From positions 17,228-81,227 of the forward strand of contig JAKFDI010000020.1 of NCBI GenBank assembly GCA_036676235.1: a DNA stretch of 64,000 nucleotides, read 5' to 3'. How positions within the stretch are numbered: the stretch's first letter is position 1; each line of letters opens with the position of its first letter. Positions 44,212 through 52,697 of this stretch are shown in pieces. The DNA comes from JAKFDI01 sp036676235 (GTDB lineage: Bacteria > Pseudomonadota > Gammaproteobacteria > Burkholderiales > Burkholderiaceae_C). Position numbers and translations under genes: made by a program. The notes below the pieces were generated by a model. The model ran no database searches. It worked only from the letters and a program-made list of their open reading frames with translations, and had not been told where the DNA came from.

Positions 44212-44973
44212 CTAGGGCTTGGCCTCGTGTGGCTGCAGCAGCGTGCTGTCGCCACTCACCGCCGCTGCCAGCGCGGGGAGCAGCCGGTCGTACTCGCTCT
44301 TGACCACGGCGTAGCACTCGCAGGTGCGCTGCTCCAGGCCGGGGCGGTCGAGCACCGTCACGCGGCCGCGCGCGTAGCGAATCAGCCCGGCCTTCTTCAA
44401 ACTGAGAGCGGCCGCGGTCACGCCTTCACGGCGCACGCCGAGCATGTTGGCCATCAGCTCTTGCGTCACCACCAGCTCGCTACCGGGCAGGCGATCCAGG
44501 CTCAGCAGCAACCAGCGGCACAGCTGCTGGTCGAGCGAATGGTGCCGGTTGCACACCGAGGTCTGCGCCATTTGGGTGATCAACGCCTGCGTATAGCGCA
44601 GCAGCAGCTGGAGCACCGGCGCCCGAAGGAATTCGTCCTTCATCGCCTGCGACCCGAGCCGAAAGCCCTGGCCGGCGCTCTGCACCACCGCGCGGCTGGT
44701 CGTGGATTCGCCGCCCATGAACAAGGAGACGCCGACCACGCCTTCGTGGCCGACCACGGCAATCTCCGCGGGAGCGCCGTCTTCCATCACATACAGCAGC
44801 GAGACGATGGCGGTGGTCGGAAAGTAGACGTGGCTGAGCGTGCTTCCCGACTCGTAGAGCACCTGGCCGAGCGGCATCTCAACGTATTCGAGCTGCGGCC
44901 GCCAGCGCTCCCATTCGGCATCGGGCAGTGCGGCGAGCAACTGGTTCTTCCTCGGGTCCGGTAATGCGGGCAT
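44212..44973 (-). CDS. Crp/Fnr-family transcriptional regulator
   Basis: 253 residues. N-terminal cNMP-type sensor domain (YVEMPLGQVLYESGSTLSHV, VVGHEGVVGVSLFMGG), C-terminal winged helix-turn-helix (ELMANMLGVRREGVTAAALS). There are no FNR-type N-terminal cysteines. It may act on the peptide transporter 59 bp downstream on the same strand, but this is only from position. Confidence 0.85.
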   Translation of the reverse strand: MPALPDPRKNQLLAALPDAEWERWRPQLEYVEMPLGQVLYESGSTLSHVYFPTTAIVSLLYVMEDGAPAEIAVVGHEGVVGVSLFMGGESTTSRAVVQSAGQGFRLGSQAMKDEFLRAPVLQLLLRYTQALITQMAQTSVCNRHHSLDQQLCRWLLLSLDRLPGSELVVTQELMANMLGVRREGVTAAALSLKKAGLIRYARGRVTVLDRPGLEQRTCECYAVVKSEYDRLLPALAAAVSGDSTLLQPHEAKP

Positions 44974-45151
44974 CGGTTCAGGCGGCTGGCTGCTGCTACG
45001 GCGGGTGCGCCGTGACTAACGACCGAGTTTAGACAGCCGCGTCGGGCGTTCCGGCGCCTATGTCTGCCACCGCACAGACGCAGCCGATGCACTTGCCTAC
45101 AACCCTCTCTGCCGCATGACAAGCGATGCGCCCAACACGCAGAAAGACAAC

Positions 45152-47047
45152 ATGACCCCCTTGAGCAGTCCCTTCAAATTCACCGCTGGATTGATTTCCA
45201 CGCTGCTGCTGGCCTTTGTGGCCGGTTGCGGCGGCGGCAGCCTCGACCCGATATTGGGCACCCCGGGTGTCGGCATCGTGCCCCCCGGCACCGCGCCCAC
45301 CGTCACCACAACCTTGCCCGTGGCCGCCACGCCGGCCGTCACGAACGTGAGCACCGACAGTGTCGTGTCAGCCACATTCAGCACGGCCATGGCGCCGGCC
45401 ACCCTCACCTCGGCGAGCTTTACCGTGGCCTGCCCCGCCGGCACGCCGGTCGCGGCCGCCATCGCCTACGACGCCGCGACCCGCGTCGCGACCTTGACGC
45501 CCGACGCGCCACTTGCGTCCAACACGCTGTGCGTGGCCACCGTCACCACCGCCGCGCAAGACAGCGCGGGCGTGCCGCTCGCCAGCGATTTCGCATGGAG
45601 TTTCGTCACGGCCGTCCTGCCCGACACCGTGCGTCCCACGGTCACGCTGACACTGCCCGCCGCGGATGCAACCAACGTGCCGGACAACGCCGCGATCACT
45701 GCGGTGTTCAGTGAAGACATGGCCCCCGGCACGGTGTCGAGCGCCAGCTTCACCGTCACCAACACCACGCTCGGCGCGGCAGTGAACGGCACGGTCAGCT
45801 ATTCGGCCGGCGCTCGAACCGCCACCTTCACGCCCTCCACACCGGCGCTGCTGGCGAACAACAACCTGTTCACTGCCACGCTCGACACGGCGGTCACCGA
45901 CATGGCCGGCAACGCGCTGGCCGGCAACGCCGCGGTGCTGCCGAATGCGGGCAACCACGTGTGGCGCTTCACGACCGGAGGCGGCGGCGACCTCACCGCG
46001 CCGACGGTGACCAGCAACAGCCCCGCCAACGGCGCCACCGGCATCTGTTTGACCAAGGCCGTCGGCGCCACCTTCAGCGAGCCGATGGATGCGGGCACCA
46101 TTGACGCCACCACCTTCGTCGTGACGGACAACGGCGTTGCCATCGACGGCAGCGTGAGCTATGACGCGCACAGCCGCGTGGCCACCTTTGTGCCGACCGC
46201 CGCGACAGGTTTTGCCCCGGGCAAATCGCTCGTGGCGACCATCGTCTCGGGTACGGACGGCGCCAAGGACCTGGCCGGCAACGCGCTGGGCAGCAACTGG
46301 GTGTGGGGTTTCACCACCGGAACAACGCCCTGTGCGGCCGCGGTCGACCTGCGCAGTGCGGCGCTGTTTGGCGCCTTCGGCGGGAACGCAGGTGTCACCA
46401 ACCAGGGCATCAACACCGTGGTCAACGGCAATCTGGCCACCACGGCGGCGTGCACCCTGATCACCGGATTTCACGATGCCGTCAACGTCTACACCGAGTC
46501 GCCGCTGAATGTCGGTTCGGTCAACGGCAGCGTGCTGTGCGCCCCGCCGGCACCCGGCACCGCCACCACGATGGCCATCGCGACCCAGGCGCGTGCGGAT
46601 GCGCAAGCGGCCTACGACGAACTGGCCGCGATGCCGCCGGGCAGCGACCCGGCAGGCGGCCAGCTCGGCGGGCTGGTGCTGCCGCCAGCCGTCTACACCT
46701 CGGCCGGTGGCACCTTCGCCATCACGACCGGCGATCTGACGCTGGACGCGCAGGGCGACGCCAACGCGGTATGGGTGTTCCAGAGCGCGTCGGCCTTGAC
46801 CATCGGCATGAGCGCCACGCCGCGTCGCGTGCTGCTGATCAATGGCGCGCAGGCCCGCAACGTCTTCTGGCAGGTGGGCAGCGCAGCGCGCATCGAAGAC
46901 GGCAGCGCCATGGTGGGCACCATCATCGCGCCGGCCGGGGTCACCATCTCGACCGCTGGCCAGACGGCACAAACCACCTTGACCGGCCGAGCCATCGGCC
47001 TCACCGCCTCGGTGACCATGGTCAACACCACGATCGTCGCGCCGTGA
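45152..47047 (+). CDS. Ig-like-repeat lipoprotein with C-terminal ice-binding-like (DUF3494) domain
   Basis: 631 residues. Signal with lipobox VAGC, then three Ig-like (Big_5/SbsA-type) repeats, each with the pattern ...VFSEDMAPGTVSSASF / TFSEPMDAGTIDATTF (positions about 65-170, 170-280, 285-400). From about residue 420 a DUF3494 domain: LRSAALFGAFGGNAGVTNQG, then GGTFAITTGDLTLDAQGDAN and NVFWQVGSAARIEDGSAMVG, as in ice-binding proteins and adhesins. Lipid-anchored, probably surface-exposed. ATG 45116 is an alternative start without a ribosome site. Cotranscription with the OmpA gene 50 bp downstream is likely. Confidence 0.82.
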   Translation: MTPLSSPFKFTAGLISTLLLAFVAGCGGGSLDPILGTPGVGIVPPGTAPTVTTTLPVAATPAVTNVSTDSVVSATFSTAMAPATLTSASFTVACPAGTPVAAAIAYDAATRVATLTPDAPLASNTLCVATVTTAAQDSAGVPLASDFAWSFVTAVLPDTVRPTVTLTLPAADATNVPDNAAITAVFSEDMAPGTVSSASFTVTNTTLGAAVNGTVSYSAGARTATFTPSTPALLANNNLFTATLDTAVTDMAGNALAGNAAVLPNAGNHVWRFTTGGGGDLTAPTVTSNSPANGATGICLTKAVGATFSEPMDAGTIDATTFVVTDNGVAIDGSVSYDAHSRVATFVPTAATGFAPGKSLVATIVSGTDGAKDLAGNALGSNWVWGFTTGTTPCAAAVDLRSAALFGAFGGNAGVTNQGINTVVNGNLATTAACTLITGFHDAVNVYTESPLNVGSVNGSVLCAPPAPGTATTMAIATQARADAQAAYDELAAMPPGSDPAGGQLGGLVLPPAVYTSAGGTFAITTGDLTLDAQGDANAVWVFQSASALTIGMSATPRRVLLINGAQARNVFWQVGSAARIEDGSAMVGTIIAPAGVTISTAGQTAQTTLTGRAIGLTASVTMVNTTIVAP

Positions 47048-47097
47048 CCCGGCTCGATCAGCACACAGCGCGCGCCACCACCGCCCGAAAGCACACG

Positions 47098-48267
47098 ATG
47101 ACACCCACCCATGCCCTGCGCCTGCTCAGTCTGGCCGGACTCGGCTCCCTCTTTGCCCTCACCTCGCTCGCCCAGGAGGGCGGCTACTACTACGGCGGCC
47201 TGTCGGTGGGCCAGTCGCGAGCCAAGATCGACGAGGAGCGCATCACCGCTGGTCTGCTGGCCGCGGGGCTGCGCACCACCGCCATGGCGCGCGACGAAAG
47301 CGACACGGCCTACAAGTTGTTCGGCGGCTACCAGTTCAACCGCCACTTCGCGCTCGAAGCGGGCTATTTCAACCTCGGTGAATTCGGCTTCACGTCCACC
47401 ACCACGCCGGCCGGGCAGTTGGATGGCCGGATCAAGCTGCAGGGGTTGAACCTCGACCTCGTGGGCACCTTGCCGCTGGGCGAACGCTGGTCCGCCATTG
47501 CACGTGTGGGGGCGCACAACACCCGAGCGCGCGACAGCTTCACTGGCGGCGGCGCGGTCAGCGTGGCCAACCCGAACCCCAGCAAACGCGAGACCAACTT
47601 CAAGCTGGGCGCGGGGCTGCAGTACGCGTTCAGTCCCTCGTTCCTGGTGCGCGCCGAGGCCGAGCGCTACCGCATCAACGATGCGGTGGGCAATCGCGGC
47701 GATGTCAACATGTTCTCGGTGAGCCTGGTGGTCCCGTTCGGCCGGACCGCCGCGCCAGCCGCACGCACGGTGGCGGCACCCGCCGATACGACGCCGGCGT
47801 ACGTGGCACCCGCGCCAGCTCCCGCGCCAACCGTGGCGCAGGCGCCCGCCGCAGCGCCCGCGCCCACCCCCGAGCGCCGCCGCGTGAGTTTCTCCACCGA
47901 CTCACTCTTCGGCTTCGATGAGTCGACCGTGCGCCCCGAGGGCAAGAGCGCGCTCGACGACGTCGTCAGGCAAATCGGCAGCACACGAGTCGACGTGATC
48001 ACCGTCGAGGGCCACACCGACCGCTTGGGGTCGCCAAGCTACAACCAGCGTTTGTCGTTGCAGCGGGCCGAATCGGTGAAGGCCTATCTGGTGCGCTCGG
48101 GTGGGGTCGACGCGGCCAAGGTGTCGGCCGTCGGCAGGGGTGAGTCGATGCCGATCACCCAGCCCGACGACTGCCAGGCCCGCACCGTCGGCAAGGCAGA
48201 TGCGAAGCTGATCGCATGCCTGCAACCGGACCGCCGGGTCGAAGTCGAGGTCGCCGGCACACGCTGA
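47098..48267 (+). CDS. OmpA-family outer-membrane protein
   Basis: 389 residues. Signal peptide (LAGLGSLFALTSLAQ), an N-terminal eight-strand beta-barrel (SDTAYKLFGGYQFNRHFALE, FSVSLVVPFG), then a Pro/Ala-rich linker and an OmpA peptidoglycan-binding domain: FSTDSLFGFDESTVRPEGKS and VEGHTDRLGSPSYNQRLSLQ, ending DRRVEVEVAGTR. It anchors the outer membrane to peptidoglycan. It follows the DUF3494 lipoprotein by 50 bp and may form a surface complex with it. Confidence 0.9.
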   Translation: MTPTHALRLLSLAGLGSLFALTSLAQEGGYYYGGLSVGQSRAKIDEERITAGLLAAGLRTTAMARDESDTAYKLFGGYQFNRHFALEAGYFNLGEFGFTSTTTPAGQLDGRIKLQGLNLDLVGTLPLGERWSAIARVGAHNTRARDSFTGGGAVSVANPNPSKRETNFKLGAGLQYAFSPSFLVRAEAERYRINDAVGNRGDVNMFSVSLVVPFGRTAAPAARTVAAPADTTPAYVAPAPAPAPTVAQAPAAAPAPTPERRRVSFSTDSLFGFDESTVRPEGKSALDDVVRQIGSTRVDVITVEGHTDRLGSPSYNQRLSLQRAESVKAYLVRSGGVDAAKVSAVGRGESMPITQPDDCQARTVGKADAKLIACLQPDRRVEVEVAGTR

Positions 48268-48303
48268 CCTGCAGCGGTAAGCCGCGGGCGCGGGCGCGGG
48301 CGC

Positions 48304-48936
48304 TCAGTCGCCCAGCTCGACGCTGGCCGACAGCGCAACCTGCGCAAGACAGGGCGCGCGTTCGTGGCCGGCGATCACCCAGGCGCGGTCGCCTTCTGCC
48401 GCGTCGCTCAGCAGCTCGCACACCACGCGTCGCGAGGCCGCGTCGAGTGCGGCGAACGGCATGTCCACCAGCGTGAGCGCCGCACCACTGGCGGCCGCCG
48501 CCACCAGCCCCACCTTGCGCCGGCTGCCGGTGGACAGCATGAACATCGGCTTGGCCACATGCGGCGCCAGCGCGAAGGCGTCGATCAGCGCGGCGGCCAC
48601 GCCGGCCTGCCAGCCCGCAAAGCGTGCACGCCGCGCGTCGAGCCAGGCCTGCACCACGCTGTCGTCGTGGCTCGCATCGGCCGGTTCGTCGAAGCAGACG
48701 CTGTCGGTGCGGCGGGTGATGCGTCCGGCGCTGGGCGCAAGGGTTCCCGCCATGATGCGCAGCAAGCTCGTCTTGCCGCGGCCCTCGCCACCGCATACGA
48801 CGGTGAGGCCGGGGCGGACCGCAAGCGACAAGTGCGCGAACACCGGCCGCCCGGGATGGGCGAAGCCAAGATCCTGGGCGGACCAGACCGTGGCGCTTTG
48901 GGTGTCCCTGTCGGGGTCGGGCGAAGCGGGGTTCAT
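48304..48936 (-). CDS. Lone ABC transporter ATPase with degenerate Walker B
   Basis: 210 residues. Walker A VCGGEGRGKTS (Lys55), a weak signature LSTGSRRKV (no LSGGQ), Walker B LTLVDMP where the catalytic Glu is replaced by Met159, and an H-loop His191. No permease or substrate-binding gene is attached. The missing Glu suggests slow or regulated ATP hydrolysis, or a protein that lost transport function. Codon use is normal. The gene ends 36 bp from the OmpA stop; the gap contains a (GGGCGC) repeat of about three units. Confidence 0.8.
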   Translation of the reverse strand: MNPASPDPDRDTQSATVWSAQDLGFAHPGRPVFAHLSLAVRPGLTVVCGGEGRGKTSLLRIMAGTLAPSAGRITRRTDSVCFDEPADASHDDSVVQAWLDARRARFAGWQAGVAAALIDAFALAPHVAKPMFMLSTGSRRKVGLVAAAASGAALTLVDMPFAALDAASRRVVCELLSDAAEGDRAWVIAGHERAPCLAQVALSASVELGD

Positions 48937-49004
48937 GCGGGCAGCGTGAGACGAGGGACACGCATTCTGGTCTGCGCGGCGCGAGGCCATAGACTGCCGA
49001 CAGC

Positions 49005-50840
49005 GTGCCGGATCGACGACTTCTCCTTCGACGAATTTTTTCCTTGCTGCTGTCCAGCCCGGCAATGGCCGCCGCCGTGCGCGCGGCCGACGGGGCGCAG
49101 GACGCGGCGCCGGCGACCCCTGCGCCCAAGGTCCTGCGCTACGCCCTGCCGGCAGCCGAGACGACCTTCGATCCGGCGCGGATAAGCGACCTGTATTCCG
49201 CGGTCGTCATTGCGCACATGTTCGATGCGCCCTACCGCTACGACTACCTGGCGCGGCCGGTGCAAGTCGTGCCCAACACCGCCGCCGCCATGCCCGAGGT
49301 CGGCGACGACTTCCGCAGCTGGACCATCCGCCTCACCCCGGGCATCTTCTTCGCCGACGACCCGGCCTTCGGCGGCGAGAAGCGTGAGCTGGTGGCGCAG
49401 GACTATGTGTATGCCTGGAAGCGCTTCTTCGACCCGGCCACCGTCAGCCCCGCCTACAGCACCTTGCAGGAGGAAGGCGCGCTGGGCCTGGACGCCCTGC
49501 GCGAGGAGGCGCTGAAGACCGGCCGGCCTTTCGACTACGACCGCGAGGTCGAGGGCGTGCGTGCGCTGGACCGCTACACGCTGCGGTTCCGGCTCGCCAC
49601 GCCGCGGCCGCGCTTTCTGTACGCGCTGGCGGGCAACAGCTTTGTCGCGATGGCGCGCGAGGTCGTCGAGCACTACGGCGAGCGCATCGGCGAACACCCG
49701 GTGGGCACGGGGCCGTTTCGCCTCGTGCAGTGGCGGCGCAGTTCCTTCATGGCGCTGGCGCGCAACCCCGGCTTTCGCACGCTGCACTACGACGCCCGCC
49801 CGGCGCCCGACGACGCCGAAGGCCAGGCGCTGCTGGCGCGCTTCAAGGGCCGGCGCCTGCCGATGGTCGAGCGGGTGGAGCTCAGCATCGTCGAAGAAAG
49901 CCAGCCGCGCTGGCTCGCCTTTCTGAACGACGAATTCGACCTCGCCTGGCCGGTGCCGCTGGAGTTCATGAACCTCGCCGCGCCCCATGGCGAACTCGCG
50001 CCCAATCTCGCCAAGCGCGGCATTCGCATGGCGCGCATCCAGTCGCCGGACCGCACCCTCACCTACTTCAACATGCAGGACGCTATCGTCGGCGGCATGG
50101 CGCCCGAGAAGGTGGCGCTGCGGCGGGCGATCTCGCTGTCCATCGACGTCGGCCGCGAGATCCGCTTGATTCGCCGCGGCCAGGCGGTGCCGGCGCAGTC
50201 GATGGTCGCGCCCGGCACCTGGGGCTACGACCCGACGCTCAAGACCGAGACCAGCGACTACGACCCGGCGCGCGCCCAGGCCCTGCTCGACCTCTACGGC
50301 TACGTCGACCGTGACGGCGACGGCTGGCGCGAGATGCCCGACGGCTCGCCGCTGGTCATCGAGTACCCGAGCAGCTCCGACGCGACCTCGCGCCAGTTCG
50401 ACGAGCTGTGGAAGCGCAGCATGGATGCGGTGGGCATTCGTCTGCGCATACGCACCGCGCAATGGCCGGAGAACCTCAAGGCCGCTCGCGCCGGCCAGCT
50501 GATGCTGTGGCAGGTGGGGTCCACCTCGGACACGCCCGACGTGCAGGATGCACTGCAGATGCTGTACGGCCCGGCAGCCGGCGGGCAGAACCTCGCGCGT
50601 TTTGCGCACGACGGTTTCGATGCCCTCTACCGCCGCATGCAGGCCCTGCCCGATGGGCCCGAACGCGCCGCGCTGCTGCGCGAGGCGGTGCGCATCGCCG
50701 CCGCCTGGCTGCCCTACAAATACCATGTGCACCGGGTGCTGACCGACCTGTGGCAGCCGCGGCTCGTCGGCTACCGCAGGCCGCTGTTCGGCAACCAGTG
50801 GTGGCAATACATCGACATCGACGATCAACACGGGAAGTGA
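49005..50840 (+). CDS. Family-5 peptide-binding protein of an ABC transporter (YejA-like)
   Basis: 611 residues, GTG start, N-terminal signal (IFSLLLSSPAMAAAVRAAD). KVLRYALPAAETTFDPARIS and the sections after it match the SBP_bac_5 fold that binds oligopeptides. A C-terminal Ca2+-like motif DRDGDGWRE is present. Paralogue of the next gene and probably the missing binding protein of the Yej-type permeases at 40463-44152. The next gene starts 5 bp later. Confidence 0.87.
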   Translation: MPDRRLLLRRIFSLLLSSPAMAAAVRAADGAQDAAPATPAPKVLRYALPAAETTFDPARISDLYSAVVIAHMFDAPYRYDYLARPVQVVPNTAAAMPEVGDDFRSWTIRLTPGIFFADDPAFGGEKRELVAQDYVYAWKRFFDPATVSPAYSTLQEEGALGLDALREEALKTGRPFDYDREVEGVRALDRYTLRFRLATPRPRFLYALAGNSFVAMAREVVEHYGERIGEHPVGTGPFRLVQWRRSSFMALARNPGFRTLHYDARPAPDDAEGQALLARFKGRRLPMVERVELSIVEESQPRWLAFLNDEFDLAWPVPLEFMNLAAPHGELAPNLAKRGIRMARIQSPDRTLTYFNMQDAIVGGMAPEKVALRRAISLSIDVGREIRLIRRGQAVPAQSMVAPGTWGYDPTLKTETSDYDPARAQALLDLYGYVDRDGDGWREMPDGSPLVIEYPSSSDATSRQFDELWKRSMDAVGIRLRIRTAQWPENLKAARAGQLMLWQVGSTSDTPDVQDALQMLYGPAAGGQNLARFAHDGFDALYRRMQALPDGPERAALLREAVRIAAAWLPYKYHVHRVLTDLWQPRLVGYRRPLFGNQWWQYIDIDDQHGK

Positions 50841-50845
50841 ACACG

Positions 50846-52651
50846 ATGAAGCTCGTCGCACGCGCGTGGCTCGCTCTGCTGCTGTCGCTTGCCCTCGCCG
50901 GCGCTGCGAGCGCGCAGGCACCGGCCAAGAAGGTGCTGCGCTATTCCTTCCCCGTGGCCGAGACCAGCCTCGATCCGGTGAAGGTGGTCGACCTGTACTC
51001 GCGCATCCTCACGCCGCACATCTTCGAGGCGCCCTACAAGTACGACCACCTCGCCCGCCCGATCAAGATCAAGCCGCTCACGGCCGACGGCATGCCGGTG
51101 GCCAGCGCCGACTTCCGCACCTGGACGTTCAAGATCAAGCCCGGCATCCATTTCGCGAGCGACCCGGCCTTCAAGGGCAAGAAGCGCGAGCTGGTCGCCG
51201 AGGACTACGTCTACAGCTGGAAGCGCTTCGCCGACCCGGCCAACCGCAGCCCCATCTGGAGCGGCCTGGCCGAAGAGAAGATCCTCGGCCTCAACGAGCT
51301 GCGGCAGAAGGCACTCGACGAGGACAAGCCCTTCGACTACGACACCGAGGTCGAGGGCCTGCGCGCGCTCGACCGCTACACCGTGCAGTTCAAGCTGGAA
51401 GAGCCGCGCCCGCGCTTCGGCGAGGGCCTCGCCGCGAGCGACCTGTTCGGCGCGGTGGCGCGCGAGGTGGTCGAGTTCTACGGCGACCAGATCGATGCGC
51501 ACCCCGTGGGCACTGGCCCCTTCAAGCTGGTGCAGTGGCGCCGCAGCTCTCTCATCGTGATGGAGCGCAACCCCGAGTACCGCGAGGTGTTCTACGACGC
51601 CGAGCCGGCGGCTGACGACGAAGAGGGCCAGGCGCTCGTCGAACGCTTCAAGGGCCGACGCCTGCCGATGATCGACCGCGTGGAAATCTCCATCATCGGC
51701 GAGCAGCAGCCGCGCTGGCTGTCCTTCGTGAACGGCGAATCCGACCTGATCGAGGGCGTGGGTTCGCAGTTCATCAATGTGGCGATGCCCGGCGGCAAGG
51801 TGGCGCCCAACCTCGCGAAGAAGGGCGTGCGCGGCTTCCAGGCGCTGCAGCCCTCGAACAGCTACTTCTACTTCAACATGGAAGACCCGATGGTCGGCGG
51901 CTACACGCCGGCCGACGTGGCGCTGCGCCGCGCCTTCGGTCTCGCGCTGGACATCGAGGCCGAGATCCGCCTCGTGCGCCATGGGCAGGCCGTGCCCTCG
52001 CAATCGCCCATCGTGCCCTTCACCTCGGGCTACGACCCGAAGTTCAAGAGCGAGATGAGCGAGTACGACCCGGCGCGCGCCAAGGGCCTGCTCGACATCT
52101 ACGGCTACGTGGACCGCGACGGCGACGGCTGGCGCGAGCGGCCCGACGGCAGCGCGCTGCTGCTGCGCATCGCCACCCAGCCGGACCAGCGCTCGCGCGA
52201 GCTCGATGAGCTGACGCGCAAGAACCTCGGCGCCATCGGCCTGCGCGTGGTGTTCGAGCCGGCGCAGTGGCCCGAGAACCTGAAGGCCGCGCGCGCCGGC
52301 CGGCTGATGGTGTGGGCGCTGGGCGGCTCGGCCGCCGGCTCCGACGGGCAGGGCGCGCTCGCGCGCTACAACAGCCGCCAGATCGGCGGCCAGAACATGG
52401 CGCGCTTCAAGCTCCCCGCCTTCGACAAGCTCTACGAGCGCATGTCGGTCATCCCCGACGGGCCGGAACGCGAAGCGCTGTTCGACGAGGCCAAGCGCAT
52501 TGCCGTGGCCTACATGCCCTACAAGTTCCGCGTCATCCCCATCGCGACCGACATGGCCTACCCCTGGCTCATCGGCTACCGCCGGCCGGTGTTCTGGAAC
52601 GACTGGTGGCAGTACGCGGACATCGACGAGTCGCTGAAACCGGCGCCCTGA
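50846..52651 (+). CDS. Family-5 peptide-binding protein, tandem paralogue
   Basis: 601 residues. Clean Sec signal (LVARAWLALLLSLALAGAAS), then KVLRYSFPVAETSLDPVKVV. It matches the preceding gene segment by segment (EVEGLRALDRYTVQF, HPVGTGPFKLVQWRRSS, GRRLPMIDRVEISII, DRDGDGWRE), so the pair arose by duplication. Differences cluster in the middle lobe, so ligand range may differ. Separated from the first by 5 bp; certainly one transcript. Confidence 0.88.
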   Translation: MKLVARAWLALLLSLALAGAASAQAPAKKVLRYSFPVAETSLDPVKVVDLYSRILTPHIFEAPYKYDHLARPIKIKPLTADGMPVASADFRTWTFKIKPGIHFASDPAFKGKKRELVAEDYVYSWKRFADPANRSPIWSGLAEEKILGLNELRQKALDEDKPFDYDTEVEGLRALDRYTVQFKLEEPRPRFGEGLAASDLFGAVAREVVEFYGDQIDAHPVGTGPFKLVQWRRSSLIVMERNPEYREVFYDAEPAADDEEGQALVERFKGRRLPMIDRVEISIIGEQQPRWLSFVNGESDLIEGVGSQFINVAMPGGKVAPNLAKKGVRGFQALQPSNSYFYFNMEDPMVGGYTPADVALRRAFGLALDIEAEIRLVRHGQAVPSQSPIVPFTSGYDPKFKSEMSEYDPARAKGLLDIYGYVDRDGDGWRERPDGSALLLRIATQPDQRSRELDELTRKNLGAIGLRVVFEPAQWPENLKAARAGRLMVWALGGSAAGSDGQGALARYNSRQIGGQNMARFKLPAFDKLYERMSVIPDGPEREALFDEAKRIAVAYMPYKFRVIPIATDMAYPWLIGYRRPVFWNDWWQYADIDESLKPAP

Positions 52652-52697
52652 TTTTTCTCTCGTCCTCTCTTTCGTCTTTCCTTTCGGACCCTTGACC

